This document shows positions 54,120-64,000 of a stretch of DNA of 64,000 nt, piece by piece. The DNA lies in contig JAPTYO010000007.1 in the NCBI GenBank assembly GCA_036873135.1, positions 58,328,383-58,392,382 on the forward strand, in the 5' to 3' direction. Origin of the DNA: Clarkia xantiana subsp. parviflora. Its lineage: Eukaryota > Streptophyta > Magnoliopsida > Myrtales > Onagraceae. Under the pieces are notes generated by a model. It worked only from the letters and a program-made list of their open reading frames with translations. It was not told the DNA's origin and did not search any database. The stretch's first letter is position 1. Every line of letters starts with the position of its first letter. The translations under genes and the position numbers were made by a program.

Positions 54120-56408
54120 ATTCGTCGAATGGATCATGCAATGCATTTCTACAACCTCTCTGGCCGTTTTATTAAACGGTTATTGCACCCTCATTTTAAC
54201 CCTTCTATGGGAATTCGTCAGGGGACCCACTATCTATGTTTCTATTTATACCAAGAATTATCCCGACACAATCTATGGGGACTATCCGGGGCATCAGACC
54301 TGGTTGTCAAGCGGAGAGGATTACACACCTTTTTTTACGGACGATAGTATTTTGTTTTTGGAGGTAACTGAAACTTGTATACGCCAAGTGGTTTCCATCC
54401 CGAGTGAGTATCAACGTGATTCGGGACAATTGATAAATTTTGATAAATCCGGTGTGATGTTTAGTCCAAACATTATTTCCTCTGAGCGTGTTCGCATTTT
54501 GGAATTGTTGGGTGTTCGAGAAATGGAACACGATGAAGTCTACTTGGGTCTTCAAATGGATTGTGCAAAGGATAAACGCTCCATAGGTCAATCAGTTATT
54601 CAGCGCGTAACAAGGAGAATCCAAGGATGGATGAATCATCTTTTATCGCCAGCAGGCAAGGATGTGCTTATTTAATGTCGTGCCTACGACTACCTAAACA
54701 TATGACGGATATACTGGATAGAGTAAAACGTCAATTCTGGTGGAGTTCTAAAGAGGGATCCTGGGGCATGTGTTGGATAGCGTGGGAAAAAATAACGAAG
54801 GCGAAACTGATAGGAGGTTTGGGTTTCCGGAACACGGCCAACTTTAACTTGGCACTCATCTTTAAACAGGCCTTCCGCATTATGTCACGTCCTTCATCCA
54901 TCTGGGTAGATTGCATCCGGAAAAGGTACATCCGGGATGGCTCTTTCTTTACGGCCAAATGTAATGCATCTTATTCTCCAACTTGGAAGAATTTAGTCTT
55001 TGTGAGAAGTTTCCTCCTGGAAGGAGCACGTTGGCATATTGGGAACGGACACATTGTTAATTTTTGGACAGAGCCGTGGGTTCCAAATTTCGTTTACTCT
55101 GTGATTGGGTCTCAGGCACTTCTTCCCTACATCATCTCAAGTTTTCTACTTTTATCATTGATGGCGGTTGGGATTTGGGCACTCTTTATATATTCTTACC
55201 TCGGGTCCTGGTTAGGGCTATTTCCCAACTGAACCTACCATTGTTTGATGTTCGTGATCAGTTTCTTTGGAATCATACCACTAGTGGCCTCTACTCGGTT
55301 AAATCTGGGTACCACTATATAAATTCGTCTCCCTTAGAAAGGGAACATGGGAGTTCTTCGGAGTGTTCTTCCTTTCATAGGATTGCTAGTTCGGCTTTTT
55401 GGTGGTAAGTTGTGGTCTGTACAACTTTTACTAAAAATTAGAATGTTCATCTGGAAGGTTTTTTCAGGAGGTCTTCCTTTACGGATAACCTCCACCGTCG
55501 GATTCAATCGGTTGATCCAACTTGTCCATTTTGTGGCATTGATAGAGAAACGTGGGACCATCTCATGTGGTCTTATAGTTCTACCCGTCGAGTGTGGTTT
55601 GCTTCGATCTTGGGGGTACAACCCTACAATGGTCCTATTAATTCGGCCCGTCTTTGGTTAGAGGAATCTCTAGGTGCTTCGGAACTTAGTCTTAACCCGT
55701 TTGTTTATAAATGTTTGGTTATGTGAGGTATTTGGCTTGAATGAAATAATGTAGTTTTTGCGCCAGAATACCTAATGCGTCGTCTGTAGTGTTTTGTTAT
55801 TTGTACTGCTTGTAATGATTACAATGTTACTCGTGTGGATGTCACAGAATCCCCACGGTTCCACAGCGGAATCTCGAAGTTAGTTCGTCGGGCTGCAATT
55901 CCCTCAAATTCTTGGACTATCCTTGTCGATGGTGCGGTGCGTGGGGGAATCTCGAGGGTGCTTGGAGCTGTTGTTTTGTTATGTCCGAATAATAATGTGT
56001 TTTCCGTTTATGTCTGCTCTGTGTTCGAGGATGATCCCCTTTTTTTCGGAAGGTCTAGCTTGTAGAAATGGCTTGTTACTGGCGCGGTCGTCAAACCGTG
56101 ATATCCGTTTCTTAAATCGGATTCTGCGGTAGTGTTGGAAAATGTCTTGTCTGATTCTCTAGCTTGTCCACCTTCCTCGTTTGGGATCATTTAGGATGTA
56201 CGTTTTCTAGCAAGTCAGTGTCCGTCCTTAGTTTTATGTAATGTTAAACGGTCTGTTATTTCCCTTTCGCATGATGTTGTGTCTAAGGCTGCAAACAGTA
56301 ATGTGGACGGAACTTTGTTTTACCCAAGTATCCCCCAGTGGTTACTTCATTAGTCTGTGTTGTAACTATGTGGTTTCTTTAATATATATAGTCTTCACCA
56401 AAAAAAAC
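54120..56408 (+). mobile_element. 5'-truncated LINE (L1-type), degenerate
   Basis: Begins inside RT and ends in an A-run (56400-56407). It is flanked by a 9-bp match aggaaaata (54111-54119 and 56409-56417) as target duplication. Order: RT with WIMQCISTTS, an active-site-like FTDDSILFL, INFDKSGVMFSPN and IQGWMNHLLSPAGKDVLI (54130-54672); the following region with FWWSS, WIAWEKITKAK and GGLGFRN (54730-55070); a zf-RVT type segment with CPFCG and ETWDHL (about 55515-55570); and a C-terminal RNase H-like piece (TILVDGAVRGG, 55915-56060). Multiple stops and frameshifts. Confidence 0.85.
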
Positions 56409-56417
56409 AGGAAAATA

Positions 56418-56786
56418 CTTACCAGATACATATAAGGTTAATAACTTTTTCAGTGTTATTTTATCGTTACTTTTAAGGGTTAATAACTTTTTCAGTGTTA
56501 TCTCTAGTTACTTTTAAGCGTTCCCAAGATCAAATTTCACTTTTGGATGTTTCAAGTTTCATTTTGGTTACTTTTCAATTTTTCGTCTGATTTTAAAGTT
56601 TACTTTGACGGACTATGGTCACGTACTTGTCACAACTTGACTTAAAATGAAATTCATATTTTGCCCCACATACTATCGAATTTTTTTCCAAACAGCCCCT
56701 CTAGCATAAACTAATAATAAAAAAACCATTTCTGAAAAGATAATCACAAATTTACCTCTTAGCTTTTTAACTGAAAAAAAAAAATA
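56418..56786. other. Intergenic flank, nothing recognised
   Basis: AT-rich, with a doubled GGTTAATAACTTTTTCAGTG segment (56437-56500). No gene seen. Confidence 0.5.
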
Positions 56787-57332
56787 TGGCATTTCCGAGA
56801 TCCATCCCCATAATCGAAACTAGGCATTAAGGTTTAATAAAAAACATAATAATTTTAAACCTTCGAACACTGTGTAGACTAATTAAAGTTAAAAAACATT
56901 TGAATTTTAAAACTCGACCATGCTATTTTATTAATTGATTTGAATTCGATTTTGAAAAATCTGGTTAGGTTCAGTCAATTTTGGCCCGGTTCGATTCGGT
57001 CCAGTAAATCCGGTTCGGTTCGGTCCGGTTTTATTTTCAAAATCTTGTTCGGTCCGAACCGGTCCAATAAAATAGGGTTCGGTTCAACACACAAAACCGG
57101 TTCGGTTAGGTTCACTTAGTTACCCCGGTTCGACCCAACCCGGCTAGGTCGAACTGATTAAGAAAATCCGATTTGGTTTTATTCCAATCTGGTTTAGCAA
57201 ATTGGACCGGCCCATTAAACCCCCAGGGTTGGGCCGAAATAATCTTGTGGGCTAAGTAGGGTTTTAAAGTCCACTAAAAACTTAACTTAGCCTCCAAGAA
57301 TTATTAACTATATAAATTAATTTCCAATATTG

Positions 57333-57421
<89 letters not shown>

Positions 57422-57528
57422 CGGCACACATAAACAAACATATAGATATTTATTGTCAAGATTCTATCTATAAGACAAAATCAATCAACAATATATATAT
57501 ATGTAAATTTCGGCACGTACACACACAC

Positions 57529-57595
<67 letters not shown>

Positions 57596-58319
57596 CAATA
57601 TCTTTATTATGGAGACAAATATATGACAATATATTTTCTTAATATTTTAAGTAACTAAATCTATCAATAATATCTCAATCCCTATAAATTAGCTAGATAC
57701 ATTGATAGTTATATATATTTTCATATATTTAATGTGAACCAATCCTTATGTTTCAAATTATTGATATATTGTTACCTTTAATTAAAATTAAAATATAGTA
57801 AACAATAATCCTTACAATTTCGGACGAAATACACATTACTTGGGGCCTAAGAAATTAAAAAATTTACCTTGTAATTCCTATAGGGTTCGGCCGAAACACA
57901 TAATTGGAGACAAGTGGTCAAATTTAAAGATCAAACTTTAATAAGATCTACAATTCAATGTTTGATTTTTATAAAAGTCTCATATTTTCTTGAAGATCAC
58001 GAACATCAAATTTTACTAAGAACATCATGAAAATTTCGGCACACCCATTAAAATTTCAAATTTTTGAAAAATTTATGTTTTCAAATTTTCGGCCAGAAAC
58101 TTAAATTTTCAGAACATCAGTTTATCAAATCAAGAACTTCTAACATAGGCTCTGATACCACTGTTGGATTACGGGGCAAATTGCTACGGAAACATAAACA
58201 AGGTACATGCTTGTAATCAGAATTACGCAGCGGAAGATATGCACATACCTTAAACGGTTAAACCCTTTCCGTAGTCCTCAAGGATCCTGCTGGGGAGTTC
58301 ACGACCCAACGGACGGAAC
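56787..58319 (-). mobile_element. Ty1/copia fragment F (partial LTR and leader)
   Basis: On the minus strand: LTR part 58319-58162, primer site TGGTATCAGAGC (58160-58149), leader 58148-56787. The leader ends at a point matching 6841 in element G; the rest of F is missing. The LTR is cut after 158 bp by element H at 58320, in the middle of the family LTR sequence. Two compound microsatellites, (AC)n(TA)n, lie at 57332-57419 and 57519-57592. Confidence 0.8.
57332..57592. repeat. Compound AC/TA microsatellites in copia leader F
   Basis: Two long tracts (57332-57419, 57519-57592), each AC repeats passing into TA repeats, separated by leader sequence. Confidence 0.9.
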
Positions 58320-58892
58320 TGTTAGCATATGGTGACGTAGCGCCGTAAATGGTAGCCCGTTAATACTAAGGATATCACCTAAGACAATTGGGTAAATGTC
58401 ACATTAGGTTAATTGTGCTTGACCCAATTCCTAATTGACATGGGAGGCCCAAAATTGGGCCTACCTGCTTTAATAGGTTCGGCCGAGCCCTATACCACAT
58501 TGGTTGGAGTGGACTTTTGTCCACTCCACCAATCCTATATATAGGGGAGTCTCCTAAGGATTTTATACATCAAGTAATTCATAAGTCCCTCCATTGAGAA
58601 ACTTGAGAGAAACCCTCTCGCCTCTTAGTAGAGATTTCGGCACACCATAATCAGTCTGAGGTTCTGTCCCCGTTGAAGAATCGATCAGAAGATTTGATGT
58701 GGAGCTTATACCGCGTAGGACTTCTTCCCACGAAGAACTTGTACGGGTTCCGACCGGAGGATCAAAACTCCCTCCACATCGTTCTTGGGCAGGAAAGCTA
58801 TTGAGGTATGTGTACATTATTCCGCTGCGTAATTAGTTTACTTGCATGTACACGTTTAGCATTCCGTAGTATTACGCCCCCGTAATCCAACA
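58320..58892 (+). repeat. 5' LTR of copia H
   Basis: 573 bp, TGTTAGCATATGG...CCGTAATCCAACA. Contains a perfect 9-bp inverted repeat GGAGTGGAC-TTTT-GTCCACTCC (58506-58527), 8 bp before a TATATATA box (58536-58543). Confidence 0.92.
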
Positions 58893-58893
58893 G

Positions 58894-58905
58894 TGGTATC
58901 AGAGC
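58894..58905 (+). other. Primer binding site of copia H
   Basis: TGGTATCAGAGC, complementary to the 3' end of initiator tRNA-Met, one base after the LTR. Confidence 0.93.
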
Positions 58906-60945
58906 AAGCGTTAGGAGTTCTTAAAATTTTGATAAACTGATGTTCTTGAGTTTTAATTATGAACCAAAATTTTGGTGTGAAATCCGAAAATTTTGAACAA
59001 AGTTTCATGTTTTTGATCTTTTAAAACTTAAAATTTCGGATTTTACATGTTTTTAAAGATCAATGCCGAAATTTATGTTTAAATTTAAGTTTGATATTCG
59101 TAATCTTCAAGAACACGATGAGTTTTATCAAGAACAGTTTTTGGATTCATGATCATAATAGTGTTTGATCTTAAAATTTGACAATTTTTCCAATTTTTGG
59201 TGTTATGGCCGAAAAACCCTAGGTGAATTATTAGGTTAAATTTTTAATTTATTGGGGAGCAAGTAACAAAATTCGGCCGGCCTAGTATATGGATATACTT
59301 GTTACCATATTTTAATTTTATTAAAAGAAAAAAAAAAGTATCTATAAATTGGAAAGATAAGGAAAGATTCACATTATATAGTAAAATATATAAACTATCA
59401 ATATATTTAGCTAAAAGATAGGGATAAAGATATATCGATAAGATTTAGTTACTTAAAAAGATTGAGAAAATATATTGTCTATATATTATATCCCTAAATA
59501 TATATTTGGCAATAATTATATATATATATATTTGGCCGAAAATTATATATATATATTTATATTGTTGATTGATTTACATCTTAAAGATAGAATCTTGACA
59601 ATATTTATATATATTAATAATGTATGTGCCGAATTTTATGTATATATTAGCATTGTTGGAAATTATTTTAAATAATTAATATTTCTTGTGGGCTAAGTGA
59701 AGTTTTTGGTGGATTTTAAAACTCTATTTAGCCCAGAGAAGTATTTTGGTCGAACTCACTAGGGTTTATGGGCCAATCCAATTTACATTAACGGAGCGGG
59801 TTAAACAAATCCGGGCTTTCTTAATCGAACCGACCTAGATGGGTAGGGTTGGACCTAGTAACTAAGTGAATCTAAACTGAACTGGTTTCGAGTATTGAAC
59901 TGAACCGCAATCTTATTTTATTGAACTGTTTCGGACCAAATCGAATTTTTAAAATCAGACCGACCCGAACCGGATTTTGAATTGGACCGAACCAACTTTT
60001 TAAAAAAAATTCAGAAATTTTAAATGTTCAATAAAGTAGGATGTCAAATTTTAAATCCAGAATGTTTTCGAACTTTAAATATCTCTTAGGGTTTGCGTTG
60101 TAACACGTTTTCGGCTAAAACCCTAATGCCTGGTTACGATTATGGGGATGGATCTTGGAAATGCATGTTTATGGGACTAGATTAAATTAGTGGGCTGAAT
60201 TGCAATTGTTTACTTTCTTCAACATATATTAGAAATGTCGTCTTGACTTCGTCAAGCTAGCTGGATAATATATTACGAGCATTGAGCTCTGGGATTTAAA
60301 TATATGGTTTGCGCAATAAGATAGACATGCTATGCTGATTGAAAATGCCTAGAATACATGTCTAGAAATTTTGCATGATTGATTGTAAACATGAATTGCA
60401 ATACAGCCCCTAATATTTTCAAAACCGAAAATTCCAGTCGCCAATTATGCATGATGTGTGTGGAAGTTGCATGTTTTGACACGTATGCTAGAAAGTTCAG
60501 GACTGAAAGCATGTGATAATTTACTTTATGTAGAATTATGTATGCTAGGAACATTAGACGCATGAAGCGTAAGCATGTTGTTTGGTTTGTTCGATGTTTA
60601 TGGTGTGATATAGTATTATGCATGCGTAAATTATCGGATAATTTTTCAAAAATCAAAAGGGCCTTGGGAAAGCCAAGATCGGGTATGCTTATTTGAAAAT
60701 TCCCGTTCAGGTAATTTGCAATATAATAAACGTTTTCAAAAGACAGATCTATTAGATTTAACACGACGGTAGTGTGAACTCTTTCACGGACCCCCTTCCC
60801 TCGGTTTACTGGAGGTCGGTTTGGTCTAGATGACTGAGGGATCACTATTTTTTCTATTCCATCTTAATGGATAATCCAATGTTTGCAATTCTGTCAAAAT
60901 GTTATTGTCTTCTCGATTAACATAATTATCAATGTGTTAGTTTTC
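58906..60945 (+). other. 2-kb untranslated leader of copia H
   Basis: Many short frames, none credible. Holds the family's CCGGTTCGG-like zone in weaker form (59820-60000), AT-rich tracts, and the block before gag at 60765-60835 shared with G. An open frame on the other strand (60845-60330) is a shadow of this leader. Confidence 0.75.
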
Positions 60946-61560
60946 ATGGTTGGGTCGGTACGCTTTTATAAACCGTGCAACCTGGATGGTATGGATTACG
61001 AGGCATGGAGTGAGATGGTGAGAGAACGACTTATAGCATGCGATGCACACGGCTGTATCATGGCTATACGAGAGAAGATGTTGGCACCGCCGGACAGCAG
61101 CCTAATTCCCATAATAGGGAATATAGGCTTGGGAGATAAGAAAGCTTGCAAGGTGATATTGGCAGCTTTGGATAAAGAGGTTGCAGAGGACTTCACGCTC
61201 AATTATTCCGCTGTTCAGCTTTGGGCTGCCCTTAAACTCCGTTTTGGTAGTGGAAAGGCAGCCGAAGCAAGAAAAGTAATAATGGAGTATGTTGACCTAC
61301 TTTCAAATGACACCAGCATAAAACTTGTGAGTAACCAACAGATCGAAAAATCCAATTGGAGAAAGATAATCAATATCGCACAGGGATATCCGATATCATG
61401 GTTTACTAATGATGATGGACTGGGTTACTTCCAAAGGAGACTGAAAAGTTCCCCTGTGCACTACCGCAAGAGGACAAAGGAATTAGCAGAGGAAACAGGA
61501 TCGAATTGGTCCTCAAACGAGATCTGTAGTATGACAAATACTATTGATTTTGTACCGTAA
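60946..61560 (+). pseudogene. gag N-terminal part of copia H
   Basis: The ATG at 60946 (MVGSVRFYKP) opens 204 codons with a copia Gag N-terminus (MDYEAWSEMVRERLIACDAHG) and a domain with LILAALDKEVAED-like and AVQLWAALKLRFGSG motifs. From about residue 130 the sequence no longer resembles Gag and ends at a TAA with no zinc knuckle. Probably truncated by internal deletion or rearrangement. Confidence 0.7.
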
Positions 61561-63359
61561 AAGTTACACCTCGTTTTCCATATATATAAGAAACTGTTAA
61601 ACGTTTTATATCACTGAAGTCAACTGATATAATTCACTTGTGAATTTCTATCAGGGACGTTGGTGAAGATGGCTGGAGTTTTCCTTTTCAACTTTTTCCT
61701 TTACCTCTAAAGCTTTGTTGTATATCTCATTTCAGTACCAATGTATTCAAATTCTCTTATAAATAAATGTCATAAATTAGTTAATTGTGATTCAGAATTA
61801 TTGAGTAAAGTAGTAACCATTCGGTCTATGACATGGTCTACTTATCGAAATTAATCGATCCGGTTAAACGGGACCGATCCGAAACGAACAACTAATTCAA
61901 GATTCCTCCTGTAAAATGGTTGGATCAAATAAACTTTCACTCACCTAATCAAAACATCCATCGATTGCGTAGTTTTAAAGTGAACCAACAGAAAATTACA
62001 TCCTTGTTTAAGTACTCCATTGCGTAGTTTTATTGTGCATGTTAAACCGATTTAATTTTAAATTTGGAAACTAAAATGATTTTAAAACCATGGATTGAAC
62101 CTGGTATGAGGCGCGTGACGCGCATGTCTCCTCGAGAGACGGGACACATCGTTTTAAAAGTACAAATTTAATGATGAAGTGATTTAATAAATGAATGCTG
62201 AGTTTTCATTTGTAATCCTTAGGAAATAACTCCTTGATAACTAATATAGTTGTAGGTATGCTTTAATGCTACTACGATATAGTAGAACATCAACTATGGC
62301 ATTAAAGCGAGAGCTTAAATGCATAGCCTATGAGGTGGATAAGTCTCTGGATGAGTTGACAAACAAAAAGAAGAAGTCAGTAAAATGACTCTCCCACTAT
62401 AAGCCTTGAACGAAAAGTTTGGCTAAGCAATCATATCATTAAAATATTTCAAGAAATATAGTTTAAAATTACATTATGTTAGAGTTCAGCATTAAATTGT
62501 TCCTACGGGATGAAATTAAGTTGACTCATATTAATGTAACACTATCTTCCATAAAATCGGTTAACGCGTTACCATAAAAGCTAAGGAATGATACGGGTGA
62601 AACCTTATCATAGCATTAATTTGCACATTAAACATGTATTTAATAAGAGTACGGTCTACTCTTAAAAGGATACAAGTTTAAAACTAGCTTGGATTAATGG
62701 TGTCGTGGTCGAACATGACACATTATATTGATGATGGATTTCTAATGCTTTGCGGAACGAAACGGACATAGTACTGATCGAATCAATGAATGGTTAACGG
62801 AGATTATCAGGTCCCACTTACTTCGAGTGGGAGAATGATATAGCATTAGTGAATGACATGGTAAATGATGATAGAAATATCCTCATAATAAATCTGGTGG
62901 GAGGGCTCACTCCCCCTCACATAATCATCACTAAATAATAATGCGAATCAAGTCGGACCAGATAATCGTAATGCTGAACTAACACAACTATCCATCATTC
63001 CTAGTGGGAGGGAAACGGCCAACTTGTTTCCAGATCCTAGTGATCAAGGAATACATCTCGGAGATAAAATCCCGAGACCGAGAGGTCATCCTGAGAAAGT
63101 TGTAGATCAAAGTTCAAGCCCCGCCATTGTTCCCAGTGGGAGTAATGCTCCGAGAAGAAGCATTATTCCGAGTGGGAGTAGCGATCATACTATAAATGGA
63201 TTAACGAGCCTAGACATAGTCAAAGGCAAGGAACTTCTGTCAAAAGAAGTATCCCATCAATTGAGACATTCGTTCACGAACCAGTGACGGTTCAGCAAGC
63301 AATGAAATAACCTCAAACAAGGGAATGGAGGAAAACAATGGAGGATGAAATATGCCTAA
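61561..63359 (+). other. Degraded interior of copia H
   Basis: Where protease and integrase should be, I recognise no domain. 63024-63287 encodes a Ser/Pro-rich stretch of the kind found between integrase and RT. 63288-63359 resembles the start of RT (EWRKTMEDE-like) but has stops. The rest is AT-rich, with frames too short to assign. Confidence 0.5.
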
Positions 63360-64000
63360 ATGAAAGCTAATTCGGTATGGTCTTTAGTTGATTTACCTGC
63401 TGACCGCAAAGCTATAGGAGCAAAGTGGGTTTTGAAACTTAAACTCACTGCTTATGGAGAAGTCGAGCGATACAAAGCTCGATTGGTTGCGAAAGGATAT
63501 ACCCAAATTCACGGAGTAGACTTTGATGAAACATACTCACCAACTGTGCGTTACACCACAGTCAGGGCCATCCTTGCCCTTGTTGCATGCCTCGATCTAG
63601 AGCTGCACCAAATGGATGTTAAGACCGCATTCCTCCACGGAAACCTAGAGGAAGAGATCTATATGGAGCAGCCAGAGGGTTTATTACTCCTGGCAAATAA
63701 CGTAAAGTTTGCAATCTCCAACGATCTATTTACGGTCTTAAACAATCGTCTCGGCAATGGTATCGCAGAATCCACGAGGAAATCGTTGGAAACGGATTTG
63801 TGAACCTTCACGAGGATCCATGCGTTTACACCAAGACCTCCGGGTCTATGTATGTCATCATAACCTTATACGTAGATGACATACTTATTGCTACGAACGA
63901 TGTGAGTTTCATGAATAAATCAAAGTCCTGTTTAGCATCAACATTTGAGAGGAAAGACACGGGAGAGGCCACGTACATCTTAGGCATTAAAATTGTCTGA
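63360..64000 (+). pseudogene. copia reverse transcriptase fragment of H
   Basis: Clear RT core: IGAKWVLKLKLTAYGEVERY, KARLVAKGYTQ, VDFDETYSPTVRYTTVR, LHQMDVKTAFLHGNLEEEIY. After a frameshift and degraded stretch (63690-63800) a second frame from 63800 has DPCVYTKTSG and the active site LYVDDILIATND (near 63870-63905). Runs off the window. The frameshift makes it non-functional as it stands. Confidence 0.92.

Larger units (their letters stand above)
58320..64000 (+). mobile_element. Ty1/copia element H (runs off window end)
   Basis: Plus-strand member of the same family as A, B, G and F: 5' LTR 58320-58892, primer site 58894-58905, leader to 60945, gag from 60946, degraded middle, RT at 63360-64000 and beyond. 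Inserted in the LTR of F; ggaac (58315-58319) is the predicted target duplication. Confidence 0.88.

Noticed and set aside
58893..58905. tRNA-like match at LTR borders
   Set aside because: Only 12-13 bases match; these are primer binding sites, not tRNA genes. I saw no tRNA or rRNA gene in the window.
60330..60845. 171-codon minus-strand open frame in the copia H leader
   Set aside because: No motif, and the equivalent leader in element G is not open in this frame.

Overview
The window is nuclear DNA of a flowering plant, most likely a eudicot. Two intron-containing host genes sit in a dense field of nested LTR retrotransposons, with one LINE, a tandem duplication and small DNA transposons. 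The host genes are chloroplast TATC (+ strand, 4 exons, 21140-23612) and a MATE/DETOXIFICATION transporter (- strand, 4 exons, 28154-23999). They converge, with 386 bp between their stop codons. Everything else that codes is retroelement sequence.

Left block (1-15952): three minus-strand copies of one Ty1/copia family (here A, B, G). It has ~600-bp LTRs, an iMet-type primer site and an unusual ~2-kb leader. A is inserted in B, and B in G. G is also split by a non-autonomous Ty3/gypsy element, NA1 (6875-14088, TSD ctaag), which has only Gag fragments and no pol. Two more copies of the copia family, F and H, lie at the right end (56787-64000). H is inserted in the LTR of F and runs off the window.

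Host block (15953-28794): the 186 bp directly upstream of the TATC start codon are present three times. Two extra copies are each joined to a ~1.74-kb TIR-like element in a 1.93-kb tandem unit. The copy at the gene itself is split by a Mutator-type MITE with a 9-bp target duplication; the two extra copies show the empty site.

Middle block (28795-53779): a three-level nest. A decayed short-LTR copia element (D, TSD cttca) contains a gypsy element (C, TSD aatgc), which contains a younger gypsy element (E, TSD gtcac). C has gag and protease but no RT or integrase. E has an intact 1308-codon pol (protease, RT, two RNase H domains, integrase; Tat lineage) but no gag at all. C, E and NA1 share the polypurine tract type, LTR termini and PBS type. 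In the 3' internal region all three carry related antisense coding sequence: intact and spliced in E (306 aa), broken in C, a remnant in NA1. Tandem repeats lie upstream of its start in each case.

Most interesting points: (1) the complementary gag-only/pol-only pair of recently active Tat elements; (2) the shared spliced antisense gene; (3) the triplicated TATC upstream region whose duplication ends exactly at the ATG; (4) a covarying palindrome next to the TATA box in the copia LTR family. All exon, boundary and domain calls were made by eye; no searches or alignments were run.
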